Source: a virus. Taken from it: 64,000 bases of DNA. Each line of letters opens with the position of its first letter. The stretch's first letter is position 1. The notes beneath the pieces were generated by a model, which made no database searches, was not told the DNA's origin, and worked only from the letters and a program-made list of their open reading frames with translations. Positions 16,856-26,002 of this stretch are shown in pieces. The DNA lies in the IMG/VR virus record IMGVR_UViG_3300020472_001862, positions 106,237 to 170,236 of that record, one strand, 5' to 3'. The translations under genes were made by a program, and so were the position numbers.

Positions 16856-17302
16856 ATGGTAAGATTAAACACGACTAACTGGAACGATTTTGTTTCAGCA
16901 TTCCCACAAGTAGAAAGTAGATTGATTGGATTTGACAGAGTATTTGACGCTGTTACCAAACTTCACACCGTTGAAGGAGGCCAATCTAATTCTTTCCCAC
17001 CTTATAATATCAAAAAACTAGACGCTGAGAATTATGAAATTCAAATTGCTCTTGCAGGATTCAGTAAATCTGAATTGAATATTAGTGTGGAAGACGGCAA
17101 CCTTGTCGTTAAAGGTGAACAAGAGAAATCAGAAGATGAATTCTTGCACAAAGGAATTGCAGAACGCAATTTCACAAGAACATGGGCATTAGCAGATGAT
17201 GTTAAAGTCACAGGTTCAAAATTGAAGGATGGAGTTTTAACTATTTCATTGGTACACGAAATACCAGAGGAAAAGAAACCTACATCTATTGAAATTAAAT
17301 AA
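16856..17302 (+). CDS. Small heat-shock protein Hsp20
   Basis: 148 residues with the alpha-crystallin domain: YNIKKLDAENYEIQIALAGFSKSEL, VVKGEQEK and the FTRTWALADDVKVTGSKLKDGVLTISL block. The C-terminal tail contains a short EIK end rather than a clear I-x-I. Strong AGGAGG ribosome-binding site. Hsp20 is a signature gene of cyanophage-type T4-like phages, where it may hold virion or host proteins soluble. Confidence 0.93.
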   Translation: MVRLNTTNWNDFVSAFPQVESRLIGFDRVFDAVTKLHTVEGGQSNSFPPYNIKKLDAENYEIQIALAGFSKSELNISVEDGNLVVKGEQEKSEDEFLHKGIAERNFTRTWALADDVKVTGSKLKDGVLTISLVHEIPEEKKPTSIEIK

Positions 17303-17324
17303 TTAGAAACAGGAGATAAGGAGT

Positions 17325-17669
17325 ATGGCTACTAACATACAAATCGTTAAACTTACAACAGGTGAAGACTTGATTGGAGACATTAAAGAAGAGGAAATTG
17401 AGGGTAGAGGTTTTCTACTTATCAAGAAACCAGCTATTATTATGATTATGCCTAAACCTGGAAGTGAAACTGATTATACTGTAGGGCTTGCTCCTTACGC
17501 TCCATTTGCAAAAGATCACAAAGTTCCGATCTTTCCAGCTCATGTTGTTTCAGTCTACGATCCAGGAACAGAGATGTTAAATTCGTATAATAAAAAGTTT
17601 GGTTCCGGAATTGTTCAACCTGACTTTATAAATAAAAAGGTGTTGAACGAAACAATTAAAGGAAAGTAA
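17325..17669 (+). CDS. Conserved small phage protein, probable beta-barrel
   Basis: 114 residues. The opening IQIVKLTTGEDLIGDI and the alternation of beta strands with Gly turns suggest a small Sm/SH3-like barrel. The same arrangement occurs in many marine T4-like phages without assigned function. It follows hsp20 with an AGATAAGGAG ribosome-binding site and ends directly at the next ATG. Confidence 0.7.
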   Translation: MATNIQIVKLTTGEDLIGDIKEEEIEGRGFLLIKKPAIIMIMPKPGSETDYTVGLAPYAPFAKDHKVPIFPAHVVSVYDPGTEMLNSYNKKFGSGIVQPDFINKKVLNETIKGK

Positions 17670-18071
17670 ATGTATGAATATAGAATTAATGTTGTCAAAA
17701 TTATTGATGGCGACACAGTAGATGTGGATATCGACTTGGGCTTCGGTGTCTGGCTCAAGAAACAAAGAATACGTCTGCATGGGATCGATACTCCCGAAAG
17801 TAGAACCCGTGACCTCGACGAAAAACGATACGGACTTATGGCGAAGAAATACCTCACGCAGCAGATTGAAGGTGGAGCTATACTCAAAACAAGGCTCGAT
17901 AAAAAAGGAAAATATGGAAGGATACTTGGTGAATTTATTAGTTTAGATGGTAATACTAATATAAATGAACTAATGATATCCAAACATCATGCCGTATCCT
18001 ATCACGGCGCAAGTAAAGCAGAAATAGCAGAGGGACACTTGCGAAATAGGACCAGAGTTAAAGAAATTTAA
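17670..18071 (+). CDS. Thermonuclease (staphylococcal nuclease family)
   Basis: 133 residues. Family motifs are all present: VKIIDGDTVDVDIDLG, IRLHGIDTPESRT (catalytic Arg and Glu) and KYGRILGEF (second Arg). It would cut single- and double-stranded DNA or RNA with calcium. No signal peptide is present, so it acts in the cell, perhaps on host DNA. It starts right after the upstream stop. Confidence 0.9.
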   Translation: MYEYRINVVKIIDGDTVDVDIDLGFGVWLKKQRIRLHGIDTPESRTRDLDEKRYGLMAKKYLTQQIEGGAILKTRLDKKGKYGRILGEFISLDGNTNINELMISKHHAVSYHGASKAEIAEGHLRNRTRVKEI

Positions 18072-18072
18072 T

Positions 18073-18101
18073 TGACATTTAGTACGAAAGAGTGCATAAT
18101 G
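18073..18101 (+). promoter_or_regulatory. Sigma70-type promoter for DNA polymerase gene 43
   Basis: -35 TTGACA (18073-18078), 17-bp spacer ending AGAGTG, -10 CATAAT (18096-18101). The gene 43 ATG is 25 nt downstream. Confidence 0.88.
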
Positions 18102-18126
18102 TCTATATTATGTTTAAGGTGTTGTT

Positions 18127-20622
18127 ATGAATTTTTATACTTATGCAAGACATTATGGAAATGACATACTTTTCCGTGGTGTAAAAGACGGTAAGCGATT
18201 TACTGCAAGGCGTGGATTCCAACCTACTCTATTTGTTAAGAGTCAAGAAAAATCTAAATACAAAAGCATTTTTGGTGAGAATGTCTCGCCTATGAAATTC
18301 CCTACAAACAAGGAGGCAACCGCCTTCTTTGACAGTTACAAAGATGTAGATAATTTTCCAATATTTGGACAAAATTATTACGCATACCAATATATCACCG
18401 AGAACTATCCTGGTGAGATTCAATGGGATGCTAATAAAATGGCAATCTATTCTATCGATATAGAAACAACATCGGAAGGTGGATTTCCAAATGTAGACTC
18501 CCCTAGTGAGAAAGTTCTAGTTATCACACTTCAAAACAACAACACCAAGAAGATAACAACTTTTGGCCTAGGGGAGTTTACTCCTACAAAAGAAACATCT
18601 CACCTAGATATTGATTATCATGGCTTTGATACAGAAGAACAGTTATTAGAAAATTTCCTCACTTGGTGGCAGGAAAACTGTCCTGATATTATTACAGGTT
18701 GGAACAGTAATTTATTTGATATGCCTTATCTTATTACAAGAGTTCAACGAGTATTAGGTGAGGATGAACATAAAAGATTCTCGCCTTTTAAGTTAATTAA
18801 CAAACGCCCTATTAGATTTGCTAATCGTGAGATGACAGCATTCGAGATTACAGGTGTAGCACAATTAGACTATTTAGATCTATATAAGAAGTTTACTTAT
18901 GTGACTCGAGAGTCATACAAACTAGACTTTATTGCAGAAACAGAACTAGGCAAAAACAAACTAGAGTCTGGTTTTGACACATTTAAAGAGTTTTATGACG
19001 GGGATTGGAATAGGTTTGTAGAATATAATATTATTGATACAGTTATTGTCGACGAACTAGAAGACAAGATGAAACTTATTGAACTTGCTATTACAATGGC
19101 CTATGACGCTAAGTGTAATTATAATGATGTATTCTCAGCTGTTAGAACCTGGGATAGTTTATTATATAATCATCTATGGGAAAAGGATATTGTTATTCAC
19201 CAGGGTGGTGGTAGAAAGGATAGACAAATAGAAGGTGCCTTTGTACAAGAACCTGTTCCTGGAAGTTATGAATGGGTAGCTAGTTTTGATGCTACAAGTC
19301 TATATCCTAGTATTCTAATGCAACACAATATGAGTCCTGAGACTATTGTTCCTGGATTTAAATATGATGTTAGTGTTGACGATCAACTGGACAGATATCA
19401 GTTGGACAAGTTAAAGGAAAAGAACTACACTATGGCAGGTAATGGTTCCTGCTATACAAGAGAAAAGAAAGGCCTGTTCCCTGAGATTGTACAAAAGTTT
19501 TTTAATGATAGATTAAAATATAAGAAGTTAATGCAGAAGGCACAGAAAGATTTCCAAGAAACAGGTGCCCTACATCACAAGAACGAGATAAGTAAATATA
19601 ATAATTTTCAGATGGCTCGTAAGATTCAATTAAACAGTTTATATGGTGCCCTGGCTAATCAGTATTTTAGATTCTATGATGATAGAATTGCAGAAGGTAT
19701 TACAATGTCAGGACAATTAGTTATCCGAGATACAGCTAAGGCCTTGGACAAGTATATGAACAAAGTATGTGGCACAGAAGATGAGATGTATTCCTTTTAT
19801 AGTGATACTGACTCTTGTTATGTTACATGTAAGAATTTGGTAGACAACTTCTTCCCTGACAAAGATGTAGATAAGGTTGTAGGTCTGTTAGATAAAATAG
19901 GCACAGAGAAAATAGAACCTGCTATTGCACAGGCAATGACAAAGTTAGGTAACTATACTAATGCCTTTGAACATAAGATAGACTTTAAGCGTGAGGTTAT
20001 CGCAGATAAAGGTGTGTTTGTAGCTAAGAAAAGATATGCCTTAAATGTATTAGATGATGAAGGACTAAGACTAAAAGATCCTAAACTAAAGGTTATGGGT
20101 TTAGAAATTGTAAGGTCCTCGACTCCTGCTCCTATTCGAGATAGTTTGAAAGAGGCAGTTCGTCTTATTCTTACAAGTGATGAAGAACATCTACAGAAAT
20201 ATATTGCTGAGGCACAAAAACATTTTAATACATTAACAGCAGAAGATATTGCTTTCCCTCGAGGATGTAATAATCTTAAGAAATACACATCTACAGCAGA
20301 TGTATATCAGAAAGGCACACCTATACATGTTCGTGGCTCTTTACTGTATAATAAGCTCTTAAAAGACAAAAGTTTGAACCTTAAGTATGAGAATATACAA
20401 GAAGGTGACAAGATTAAGTTCCTTTATTTGAAGGAGCCTAATAGTTTACATGAGAATACGATTGCCTTTGTAACTAAACTTCCTAAGGAGTTTGAGATAA
20501 CAAAGTATGTAGACTATGATTTAATATTTCAGAAAGCATTTATTGATCCTTTAGAAAACATTCTAAAACCTATAGGCTGGAATACAGAACCACAAGCAAC
20601 ATTGGAGGACTTGTTTAGATGA
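18127..20622 (+). CDS. 43: Family B DNA polymerase (gp43)
   Basis: 831 residues, slightly shorter than T4 gp43 (898). The exonuclease Exo I motif is SIDIETT (about 110-116) and Exo II is GWNSNLFDMPYL. Polymerase motif A is DATSLYPS (about 388), motif B KIQLNSLYGALANQ and motif C YSDTDS (about 557-562). Both editing and polymerising activities should be intact. The C-terminus ends ATLEDLFR, consistent with a clamp-binding tail. The stop overlaps the following ATG. Confidence 0.96.
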   Translation: MNFYTYARHYGNDILFRGVKDGKRFTARRGFQPTLFVKSQEKSKYKSIFGENVSPMKFPTNKEATAFFDSYKDVDNFPIFGQNYYAYQYITENYPGEIQWDANKMAIYSIDIETTSEGGFPNVDSPSEKVLVITLQNNNTKKITTFGLGEFTPTKETSHLDIDYHGFDTEEQLLENFLTWWQENCPDIITGWNSNLFDMPYLITRVQRVLGEDEHKRFSPFKLINKRPIRFANREMTAFEITGVAQLDYLDLYKKFTYVTRESYKLDFIAETELGKNKLESGFDTFKEFYDGDWNRFVEYNIIDTVIVDELEDKMKLIELAITMAYDAKCNYNDVFSAVRTWDSLLYNHLWEKDIVIHQGGGRKDRQIEGAFVQEPVPGSYEWVASFDATSLYPSILMQHNMSPETIVPGFKYDVSVDDQLDRYQLDKLKEKNYTMAGNGSCYTREKKGLFPEIVQKFFNDRLKYKKLMQKAQKDFQETGALHHKNEISKYNNFQMARKIQLNSLYGALANQYFRFYDDRIAEGITMSGQLVIRDTAKALDKYMNKVCGTEDEMYSFYSDTDSCYVTCKNLVDNFFPDKDVDKVVGLLDKIGTEKIEPAIAQAMTKLGNYTNAFEHKIDFKREVIADKGVFVAKKRYALNVLDDEGLRLKDPKLKVMGLEIVRSSTPAPIRDSLKEAVRLILTSDEEHLQKYIAEAQKHFNTLTAEDIAFPRGCNNLKKYTSTADVYQKGTPIHVRGSLLYNKLLKDKSLNLKYENIQEGDKIKFLYLKEPNSLHENTIAFVTKLPKEFEITKYVDYDLIFQKAFIDPLENILKPIGWNTEPQATLEDLFR

Positions 20623-21197
20623 TTAAAAGTTTTTGGCCTAATGAGTGGCCGTTTGAACAAATTGTAAGTCAGTTACCTGATAAAGGTAATCTAATTGAAA
20701 TAGGAACTTATTTAGGTAAATCTGCTATAGCATGGGCTGATGAGTTTAACAAAGCAGATAAAGATTGGAATATTCATACTATTGATTCCTTTAGTGGTAT
20801 TCCTAATGTTTGGAGTGAAGACAATCCTAACATAGAATTTTTCAAGAGCTTAGTAATAAGTGGAGAGGAACAATTAAAACAGTTTAAGGAAAATATAGAA
20901 GGTAAAGATAACATTACATGGGAAAAAATATTTTGGACACCAGATTACAAAACAGATGAATGGTATGATGTTTTATTTTATGATGGCGCTCACGGATATG
21001 GAAACTGTAAACAAGCATTAGAATATTGGGTAGACAGAACAGAATGTATGGTTATAGATGATTACGAAGCAATGTTTCCAGGTACAATGAAGGCAGTAGA
21101 TGAAGTATATGCTTCTATGAGAGATCCTAAAGAGTTTGAACAAATTTGTGTTGAAGGAAAACAAATAGCAGTAATTTGGAGTATAAAAATACCATGA
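20619..21197 (+). CDS. Class I SAM-dependent methyltransferase-like protein
   Basis: 192 residues. GNLIEIGTYLGKSAIAWAD (about 22-40) is a motif I-type SAM-binding loop, IHTIDSF is motif II-like, and YDVLFYDGAHGYGNCKQALEYW carries the Asp-Gly-x-His typical of the Methyltransf_24 group (often linked to glycosyl or O-methyl transfer). Substrate unknown. It is coupled to gene 43 by an ATGA overlap. Confidence 0.75.
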   Translation: MIKSFWPNEWPFEQIVSQLPDKGNLIEIGTYLGKSAIAWADEFNKADKDWNIHTIDSFSGIPNVWSEDNPNIEFFKSLVISGEEQLKQFKENIEGKDNITWEKIFWTPDYKTDEWYDVLFYDGAHGYGNCKQALEYWVDRTECMVIDDYEAMFPGTMKAVDEVYASMRDPKEFEQICVEGKQIAVIWSIKIP

Positions 21198-21364
21198 AAA
21201 ATAAAGACGAAAGAGATAGCCACTTCATATATAGCATATGGAAAAGTGGTTTTAGAGTAGGCGGTTGTGTGATACCATTTGTATTCATGGAACCATGGGC
21301 ATGGCAAGTATTTTTAGGAGCATTTTTTGTTGCTGAAATACTAGGAATTATTGAGGAGATATAA
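21194..21364 (+). CDS. Small membrane protein
   Basis: 56 residues from the ATG at 21194, which overlaps the methyltransferase stop. A charged N-terminus is followed by two hydrophobic segments (VGGCVIPFVFMEP and QVFLGAFFVAEILGII). Topology suggests a hairpin in the inner membrane. Not recognised. It is coupled to the next gene by TAATG. Confidence 0.6.
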   Translation: MKNKDERDSHFIYSIWKSGFRVGGCVIPFVFMEPWAWQVFLGAFFVAEILGIIEEI

Positions 21365-21552
21365 TGGGAACAAGAGCGTGGTATAAAAAAGGCATAAATG
21401 CTAGAAGGGAGGGTGCTTTAGAAAGACTTAGAGCATCTAAATTTACACCAAAAATTGTAAAAGGAAAAGAACGCAATGAAAAGAACTGGACAAAGAAGAA
21501 AGAGGAACAAATTGAAACTCTTGAATCCAGAATTAGAGGGACACAAAGTTAA
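21364..21552 (+). CDS. Small basic protein, unknown
   Basis: 62 residues, very rich in Lys and Arg (RAWYKKGINARREGALERL and later KKKEEQIETLESR). It is probably helical and could bind nucleic acid. A GAGGAG ribosome-binding site lies upstream. Confidence 0.6.
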   Translation: MGTRAWYKKGINARREGALERLRASKFTPKIVKGKERNEKNWTKKKEEQIETLESRIRGTQS

Positions 21553-21646
21553 GTTTCAATATAAGAAACTTTTAGATCAACAAAAAGAGATCGACGAACA
21601 ATGGAAACGAATACAAAAATTGCAATTATCGGATACGGATTTGTAG
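21476..21646 (+). CDS. Candidate overlapping small basic ORF
   Basis: 56 residues in another frame, overlapping both neighbours (77 nt and 46 nt). It has AAAGGA upstream of the ATG at 21476. The sequence has a Lys/Arg head followed by a helix-like KKLLDQQKEIDEQWKRIQKL. It would explain the otherwise empty 21553-21600 gap, but could be chance. Confidence 0.35.
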   Translation: MKRTGQRRKRNKLKLLNPELEGHKVKFQYKKLLDQQKEIDEQWKRIQKLQLSDTDL

Positions 21647-22362
21647 GTAAAGCTACAGAATATTTTCTAAAGGAAAAATTTGAAGAACCTTTAGATGTTT
21701 TTATTCACGATCCTGACTTAGGTTACAATGTAAGTAATTGGGCAGAAATAGATTACGCATTTATTTGTGTTCCAACTAACCTAAAGAACGGAACTTTAGA
21801 CACTTCTATTATAGATAATATACTATCAGAACTTTACATAGGAGTACAACCTATTATTAGGAGTACAATAGGTCCTGATCAAGCTATTCAATATGCTAAT
21901 AGAGGATTAATTATAATGCCAGAATTCTTGAGAGAGAAACATTGGAAAGAAGATGTTGATAATGAACATATCGATCTTTTAATTGGTTGTTATAATTGTG
22001 ATCCTTTTGTTGATCTAATGTCCCGAGGTAATAAATTTGTAAAACTAGTTACACCGGTACAGGCAAGTGCAATAAAAATGTTTAGGAATGCTGCACTGGC
22101 AGTTAAAGTAGGATTAGCAAATGACTTCAAAGCAATCTGTGATATTTATGATACTGACTATAAAGTTATACAGGATTTCTTAGAAGAGGATGCTAATTTA
22201 GGAGGAACACATTGGGCTGTTCCTGGTCCTGATGGACAAGAAGGTTTTGGTGGAACTTGTTTACCAAAAGATTTGACACATGCTTCTTCCCTGTGCTACA
22301 ATACAAATAATATAATGAATACGGCCTTGGAGGCTAATAAAAGTAGGAGAAAAGATGGGTAA
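21601..22362 (+). CDS. UDP-glucose/GDP-mannose dehydrogenase family protein
   Basis: 253 residues. The N-terminal Rossmann motif is IAIIGYGFVGKATE (8-21). FICVPTNL and IRSTIGP follow, as in NDP-sugar 6-dehydrogenases, and the catalytic Cys is in EGFGGTCLPKDL (about 219). The usual C-terminal NDP-sugar-binding domain is missing, so the protein is much shorter than the 380-450 residues of the family and may be a trimmed enzyme. It would make a uronic acid sugar nucleotide, perhaps for surface or DNA glycosylation. It overlaps uvsX by 8 nt. Confidence 0.82.
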   Translation: METNTKIAIIGYGFVGKATEYFLKEKFEEPLDVFIHDPDLGYNVSNWAEIDYAFICVPTNLKNGTLDTSIIDNILSELYIGVQPIIRSTIGPDQAIQYANRGLIIMPEFLREKHWKEDVDNEHIDLLIGCYNCDPFVDLMSRGNKFVKLVTPVQASAIKMFRNAALAVKVGLANDFKAICDIYDTDYKVIQDFLEEDANLGGTHWAVPGPDGQEGFGGTCLPKDLTHASSLCYNTNNIMNTALEANKSRRKDG

Positions 22363-23425
22363 TCTATTAGAAAAATTACAAAAGAATTCCACTATTAGAG
22401 AAACAGAAATATTGACTGACTCTAAGTTTTTTAATGACAAAGACTTGATTCAGACATCTGTTCCAGCAGTTAATGTTGCTCTAAGTGGAAAATTAGATGG
22501 TGGACTTACACCAGGACTTACAGTATTTGCAGGTCCTAGTAAACACTTTAAAACAGCATTTGCTATGTTGCTAATTAAAGCACACCAGGAGAAATATCCA
22601 GAAGGTGTTGTTTTATTTTATGATAGTGAGTTTGGTGCACCTAAGTCTTATTTTGAGACATTTGATATTGATACTAGCAAGGTAATACATACACCTATTG
22701 CAGATATTGAACAACTTAAACATGATATAATGCAACAGTTAAATGGTGTTGAACGAGGTGATAATATTATGATTGTTGTAGACTCTGTTGGTAACTTAGC
22801 TTCTAAGAAAGAAGTAGAAGATGCCTTAGAAGGTAAAAGTGTAGCAGATATGACAAGGGCTAAACAAATGAAGTCCTTATTTAGAATGGTTACACCTCAT
22901 TTAACAATTAAAGATATTCCTGCTATTGTTGTTAACCACACATATAAAGAAATAGGATTGTTTCCTAAAGATGTGGTTAGTGGTGGTACAGGTATTTACT
23001 ATTCTGCAGATAATATTTTTATTATTGGTAGGCGACAACAAAAGACAGGAACAGAAGTTACAGGTTATGAATTTGTAATTAATGTTGAGAAGTCTAGGTT
23101 TGTTAGAGAGAAGTCTAAGATTCCTGTAGAAGTTACATGGGAGAATGGTATTAGTAAGTGGTCTGGTTTGTTAGACATGGGACTTGCTTCTGGACATGTA
23201 ATTAAACCTAGTAACGGCTGGTATCAGAGAGTTGATATGGACACAGGTGAAGCTGTAGATCCTAAAGTAAGGGCTAAGGACTTAGCTAAAGACTTTTGGC
23301 TCCCAATACTTTCAGATCCTAGATTTGGTGAATGGGTTAAGAAACAGTATACAATCGGCTCTGTTGAAATGATGGCAGAAGAAATTAGTGATGAAGATAT
23401 TCAAGAAGAATACGATAAAGTGTGA
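22355..23425 (+). CDS. uvsX: UvsX recombinase (RecA-like)
   Basis: 356 residues. Walker A is GPSKHFKT (about 59-66), close to the T4 GPSKSFKS form; Walker B is IMIVVDSVG (about 138-146). Loop-2-like DVVSGGTGIYYSAD follows. It forms filaments on single-stranded DNA for recombination-dependent replication. The acidic C-terminus (DEDIQEEYDKV) is as in T4. No uvsY is recognised in the window. Confidence 0.94.
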   Translation: MGNLLEKLQKNSTIRETEILTDSKFFNDKDLIQTSVPAVNVALSGKLDGGLTPGLTVFAGPSKHFKTAFAMLLIKAHQEKYPEGVVLFYDSEFGAPKSYFETFDIDTSKVIHTPIADIEQLKHDIMQQLNGVERGDNIMIVVDSVGNLASKKEVEDALEGKSVADMTRAKQMKSLFRMVTPHLTIKDIPAIVVNHTYKEIGLFPKDVVSGGTGIYYSADNIFIIGRRQQKTGTEVTGYEFVINVEKSRFVREKSKIPVEVTWENGISKWSGLLDMGLASGHVIKPSNGWYQRVDMDTGEAVDPKVRAKDLAKDFWLPILSDPRFGEWVKKQYTIGSVEMMAEEISDEDIQEEYDKV

Positions 23426-23555
23426 TAGGTGTGAAAAACCTATAGACAAAAAAGATAAAGCATATTGTTTTCATAATGACGATGAGGAGATTTATATTTG
23501 TGCTCCTTGTGTCGTCGAAGTGTATAATGATTATAAGCATGAGGTAAAGAAATAG
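23391..23555 (+). CDS. Small zinc-ribbon protein overlapping uvsX
   Basis: 54 residues in a frame that overlaps the uvsX end by 35 nt and stops directly before the helicase ATG. It has CDRC, then a CFH segment and CAPC, which is a four-ligand zinc ribbon. The exact abutment with gene 41 and the paired cysteines support it. It could bind nucleic acid or protein at the replication fork. Initiation at the ATG at 23391 is the only ATG in frame. Confidence 0.65.
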   Translation: MKIFKKNTIKCDRCEKPIDKKDKAYCFHNDDEEIYICAPCVVEVYNDYKHEVKK

Positions 23556-24929
23556 ATGTACAATCTTGAAATTATTATTTTAACAAATTTGACTAAAGAT
23601 GAAAACTTTACTAGAAAAGTTCTACCCTTTATTAGAGCAGATTATTTTGAAGACCAAGACAATGTTTTTGTATTCTTGGCGATTAAAGATTATATAGAAA
23701 AATACAATAAAACTCCTACACAAGAATCTTTACATATAGCAGCTCTAAATTCTAACGCTACACCTTCAGAAATAAAACAAGTAGATCTTATAATGGAAGG
23801 TTATAAAGATGATGATAAAGTAAATATAGAATGGCTCATTGATGAAACAGAAAAATGGTGTAAAGATAGGGCTGTTTATAATGCTATTATGGAGTCTATA
23901 CAAATTATTGATGGTAAAACTCCAGATATAAGTGCTGATGCTTTACCTGATTTGTTGACTAAAGCATTACAAGTAGGATTTGATACTAATGTAGGACACG
24001 ACTTTATAGAAGATGCCGACAAGCGTTTTGATTTTTATAATAGAGTAGAAAACAAAGTTCCTTTTGATCTCGAAATGTTTAATAAGATTACAGAAGGAGG
24101 ACTATCTAATAAGACTCTTAACATAGCATTAGCAGGCACAGGTGTTGGTAAATCCCTGTTTATGTGTCATATGGCGTCAGCAGCTATTGCTAATGGACAT
24201 AATGTACTCTATATTACAATGGAAATGGCAGAAGAAAGAATAGCAGAAAGAATAGATGCTAACCTAATGAATATTCCTATAATGGATTTGAAAGAAATGT
24301 CTAAGCCTATGTTCCAAGATAGAATAGGATTATTAAAAGATAAATTTGAAGGTAGATTAATTGTAAAAGAATATCCTACAGCATCTGCACATGCAGGACA
24401 CTTTAAGGCTTTACTTAATGAACTTAAACTAAAAAGAAATTTCCATCCTAATATTATTTTTATTGACTATTTGAATATATGTTCTAGTAGTAGATTTAGG
24501 CCTGGTAGTAGTGCTAACTCTTATACAATTATTAAAAGTATTGCAGAAGAACTTAGAGGGTTAGCAGTAGAACAAGATGTTCCTATTGTTAGTGCTACAC
24601 AAACAACAAGAGGAGGTTATGGAAACAGTGATGTTGACTTAACAGATACCTCAGAAAGTTTTGGACTCCCGGCAACAGCAGACTTAATGTTTGCAATTAT
24701 AAGTACAGAGGAGTTAGAACAACTAGGACAATTTATGATTAAACAGTTGAAAAACAGATACGCTGATCCTACAAGAAATAAAAGATTTATGATAGGTGTT
24801 GATCGTTCTAAGATGAAATTATATGATTTGGAAGATTCAGCACAACAGGCTATAACAGACTCGAACATTGATGTTCCAGTATTTGACAGAGGACAATCGG
24901 AGACTCGATATGACGACCTTAAGTTTTAA
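23556..24929 (+). CDS. 41: Replicative DNA helicase (gp41, DnaB-like)
   Basis: 457 residues. Walker A is LAGTGVGKS (about 197-205), Walker B NIIFIDYLNI (about 300), and later TQTTRGGYG carries the sensor Gln. The N-terminal helical domain binds primase. It works with the gp61 primase encoded at 43463. Its end overlaps the next gene by 20 nt. Confidence 0.94.
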   Translation: MYNLEIIILTNLTKDENFTRKVLPFIRADYFEDQDNVFVFLAIKDYIEKYNKTPTQESLHIAALNSNATPSEIKQVDLIMEGYKDDDKVNIEWLIDETEKWCKDRAVYNAIMESIQIIDGKTPDISADALPDLLTKALQVGFDTNVGHDFIEDADKRFDFYNRVENKVPFDLEMFNKITEGGLSNKTLNIALAGTGVGKSLFMCHMASAAIANGHNVLYITMEMAEERIAERIDANLMNIPIMDLKEMSKPMFQDRIGLLKDKFEGRLIVKEYPTASAHAGHFKALLNELKLKRNFHPNIIFIDYLNICSSSRFRPGSSANSYTIIKSIAEELRGLAVEQDVPIVSATQTTRGGYGNSDVDLTDTSESFGLPATADLMFAIISTEELEQLGQFMIKQLKNRYADPTRNKRFMIGVDRSKMKLYDLEDSAQQAITDSNIDVPVFDRGQSETRYDDLKF

Positions 24930-25659
24930 TGATATAGAATTTGATGTAATAGACAATGTCTTAGCAAAAAGATATTCTAAGTTCCTAATGGAAAACATAA
25001 ACCAAAGTAAAGAGTTTTATTTCATGGGAGATAAATTGGATGAGATTCTATCTGAAATAGATAAAATTGTTTACATGTATGGCAAAGAGCCTACAAGAGA
25101 CATGAATAAATTACATGATTATTTCGCAGATCATGAAGACGAACCTGAAATGAGTAGGCTGAATAATCTTATTCATTATTATGAATTGTGTATAAACAAT
25201 TTTCCTCCTCGATGGGGATATATGGTAGGCGATGCAACGATGGAATTGTTTCCTGCAGACTATGAACACTTTACACTATTAAGACAACCAGGCAGTCTTT
25301 ATGTGAATTATCCTCATGTAGGAAAACACTTTGCTGAGATTGCTTATTCTAGAGATTATAGTATTCAAGAACATCAATATATACCTCAAGATATATGTAG
25401 GCCAAGTTTCCATATATGGTTAGGAGATGAAATAACTGTTGAAATGTTGAATATTAATATAAATTTATTGATTGATATTGCTCACGGAAAGCTACAAGAT
25501 AGGCTAAATTTGCCTGATATTGACGATCCTGCTATGAGAATAGGGTATATTCCATTTGCCACACTTAAAGATGATATAAATATAAATGAACTTACAAATC
25601 ATCTTTTGAAGTGTAAGAGTAAATGTAAAAATCAATGGGAGTTATTTACAAATGGCTGA
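24910..25659 (+). CDS. Conserved protein of unknown function after helicase
   Basis: 249 residues from the ATG at 24910, which sits in the helicase end; an upstream in-frame start at 24868 is less likely. The protein is rich in acidic and aromatic residues (FPPRWGYMVGDATMELF and NYPHVGKHFAEIAYSRDY) and has no metal or nucleotide motif I can name. Cys pairs near the C-terminus (LLKCKSKCKN) are present. It belongs to the helicase operon. Confidence 0.65.
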   Translation: MTTLSFNDIEFDVIDNVLAKRYSKFLMENINQSKEFYFMGDKLDEILSEIDKIVYMYGKEPTRDMNKLHDYFADHEDEPEMSRLNNLIHYYELCINNFPPRWGYMVGDATMELFPADYEHFTLLRQPGSLYVNYPHVGKHFAEIAYSRDYSIQEHQYIPQDICRPSFHIWLGDEITVEMLNININLLIDIAHGKLQDRLNLPDIDDPAMRIGYIPFATLKDDININELTNHLLKCKSKCKNQWELFTNG

Positions 25660-26002
25660 CAGTAAATCAGAAGTAAATATTAGTTTAGAAGAATATGAAG
25701 CACTAAAGGCAGCAGCAGCGCCAGCCGAAGAGGAAGCACCATCTGGGAAACCTTGGTGGAGTGCACCTGACGATAGAGGTTGGATTTGGATTGCACCTGA
25801 ATATTTTAGTAGATGGAGATTATTTCCTCGTGCGTTTATTAGCATGTACATATATTTGTTATATGAAGTAACAAACTGGTTCATGGCTTTACCTTCACCA
25901 GGAGCTGAACAAGCAGGTCTTGTTAGTGTAGTGGTTGGAGCTGGAGCAGCTTGGTTTGGCTTGTATGTAAACAGTACTTCAACAGGACAGAGTAAAGAGT
26001 AA
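25652..26002 (+). CDS. Small protein with two hydrophobic segments
   Basis: 116 residues. An acidic helical N-terminus with an Ala/Pro-rich linker precedes two membrane segments (ISMYIYLLYEVTNWFMAL and GLVSVVVGAGAAWFGLYV). The arrangement resembles some phage holin-like or membrane-anchored proteins, but nothing proves lysis function. It is coupled to the mini-MscS gene downstream (TAATG), so the two may act together in the inner membrane. Confidence 0.6.
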   Translation: MADSKSEVNISLEEYEALKAAAAPAEEEAPSGKPWWSAPDDRGWIWIAPEYFSRWRLFPRAFISMYIYLLYEVTNWFMALPSPGAEQAGLVSVVVGAGAAWFGLYVNSTSTGQSKE

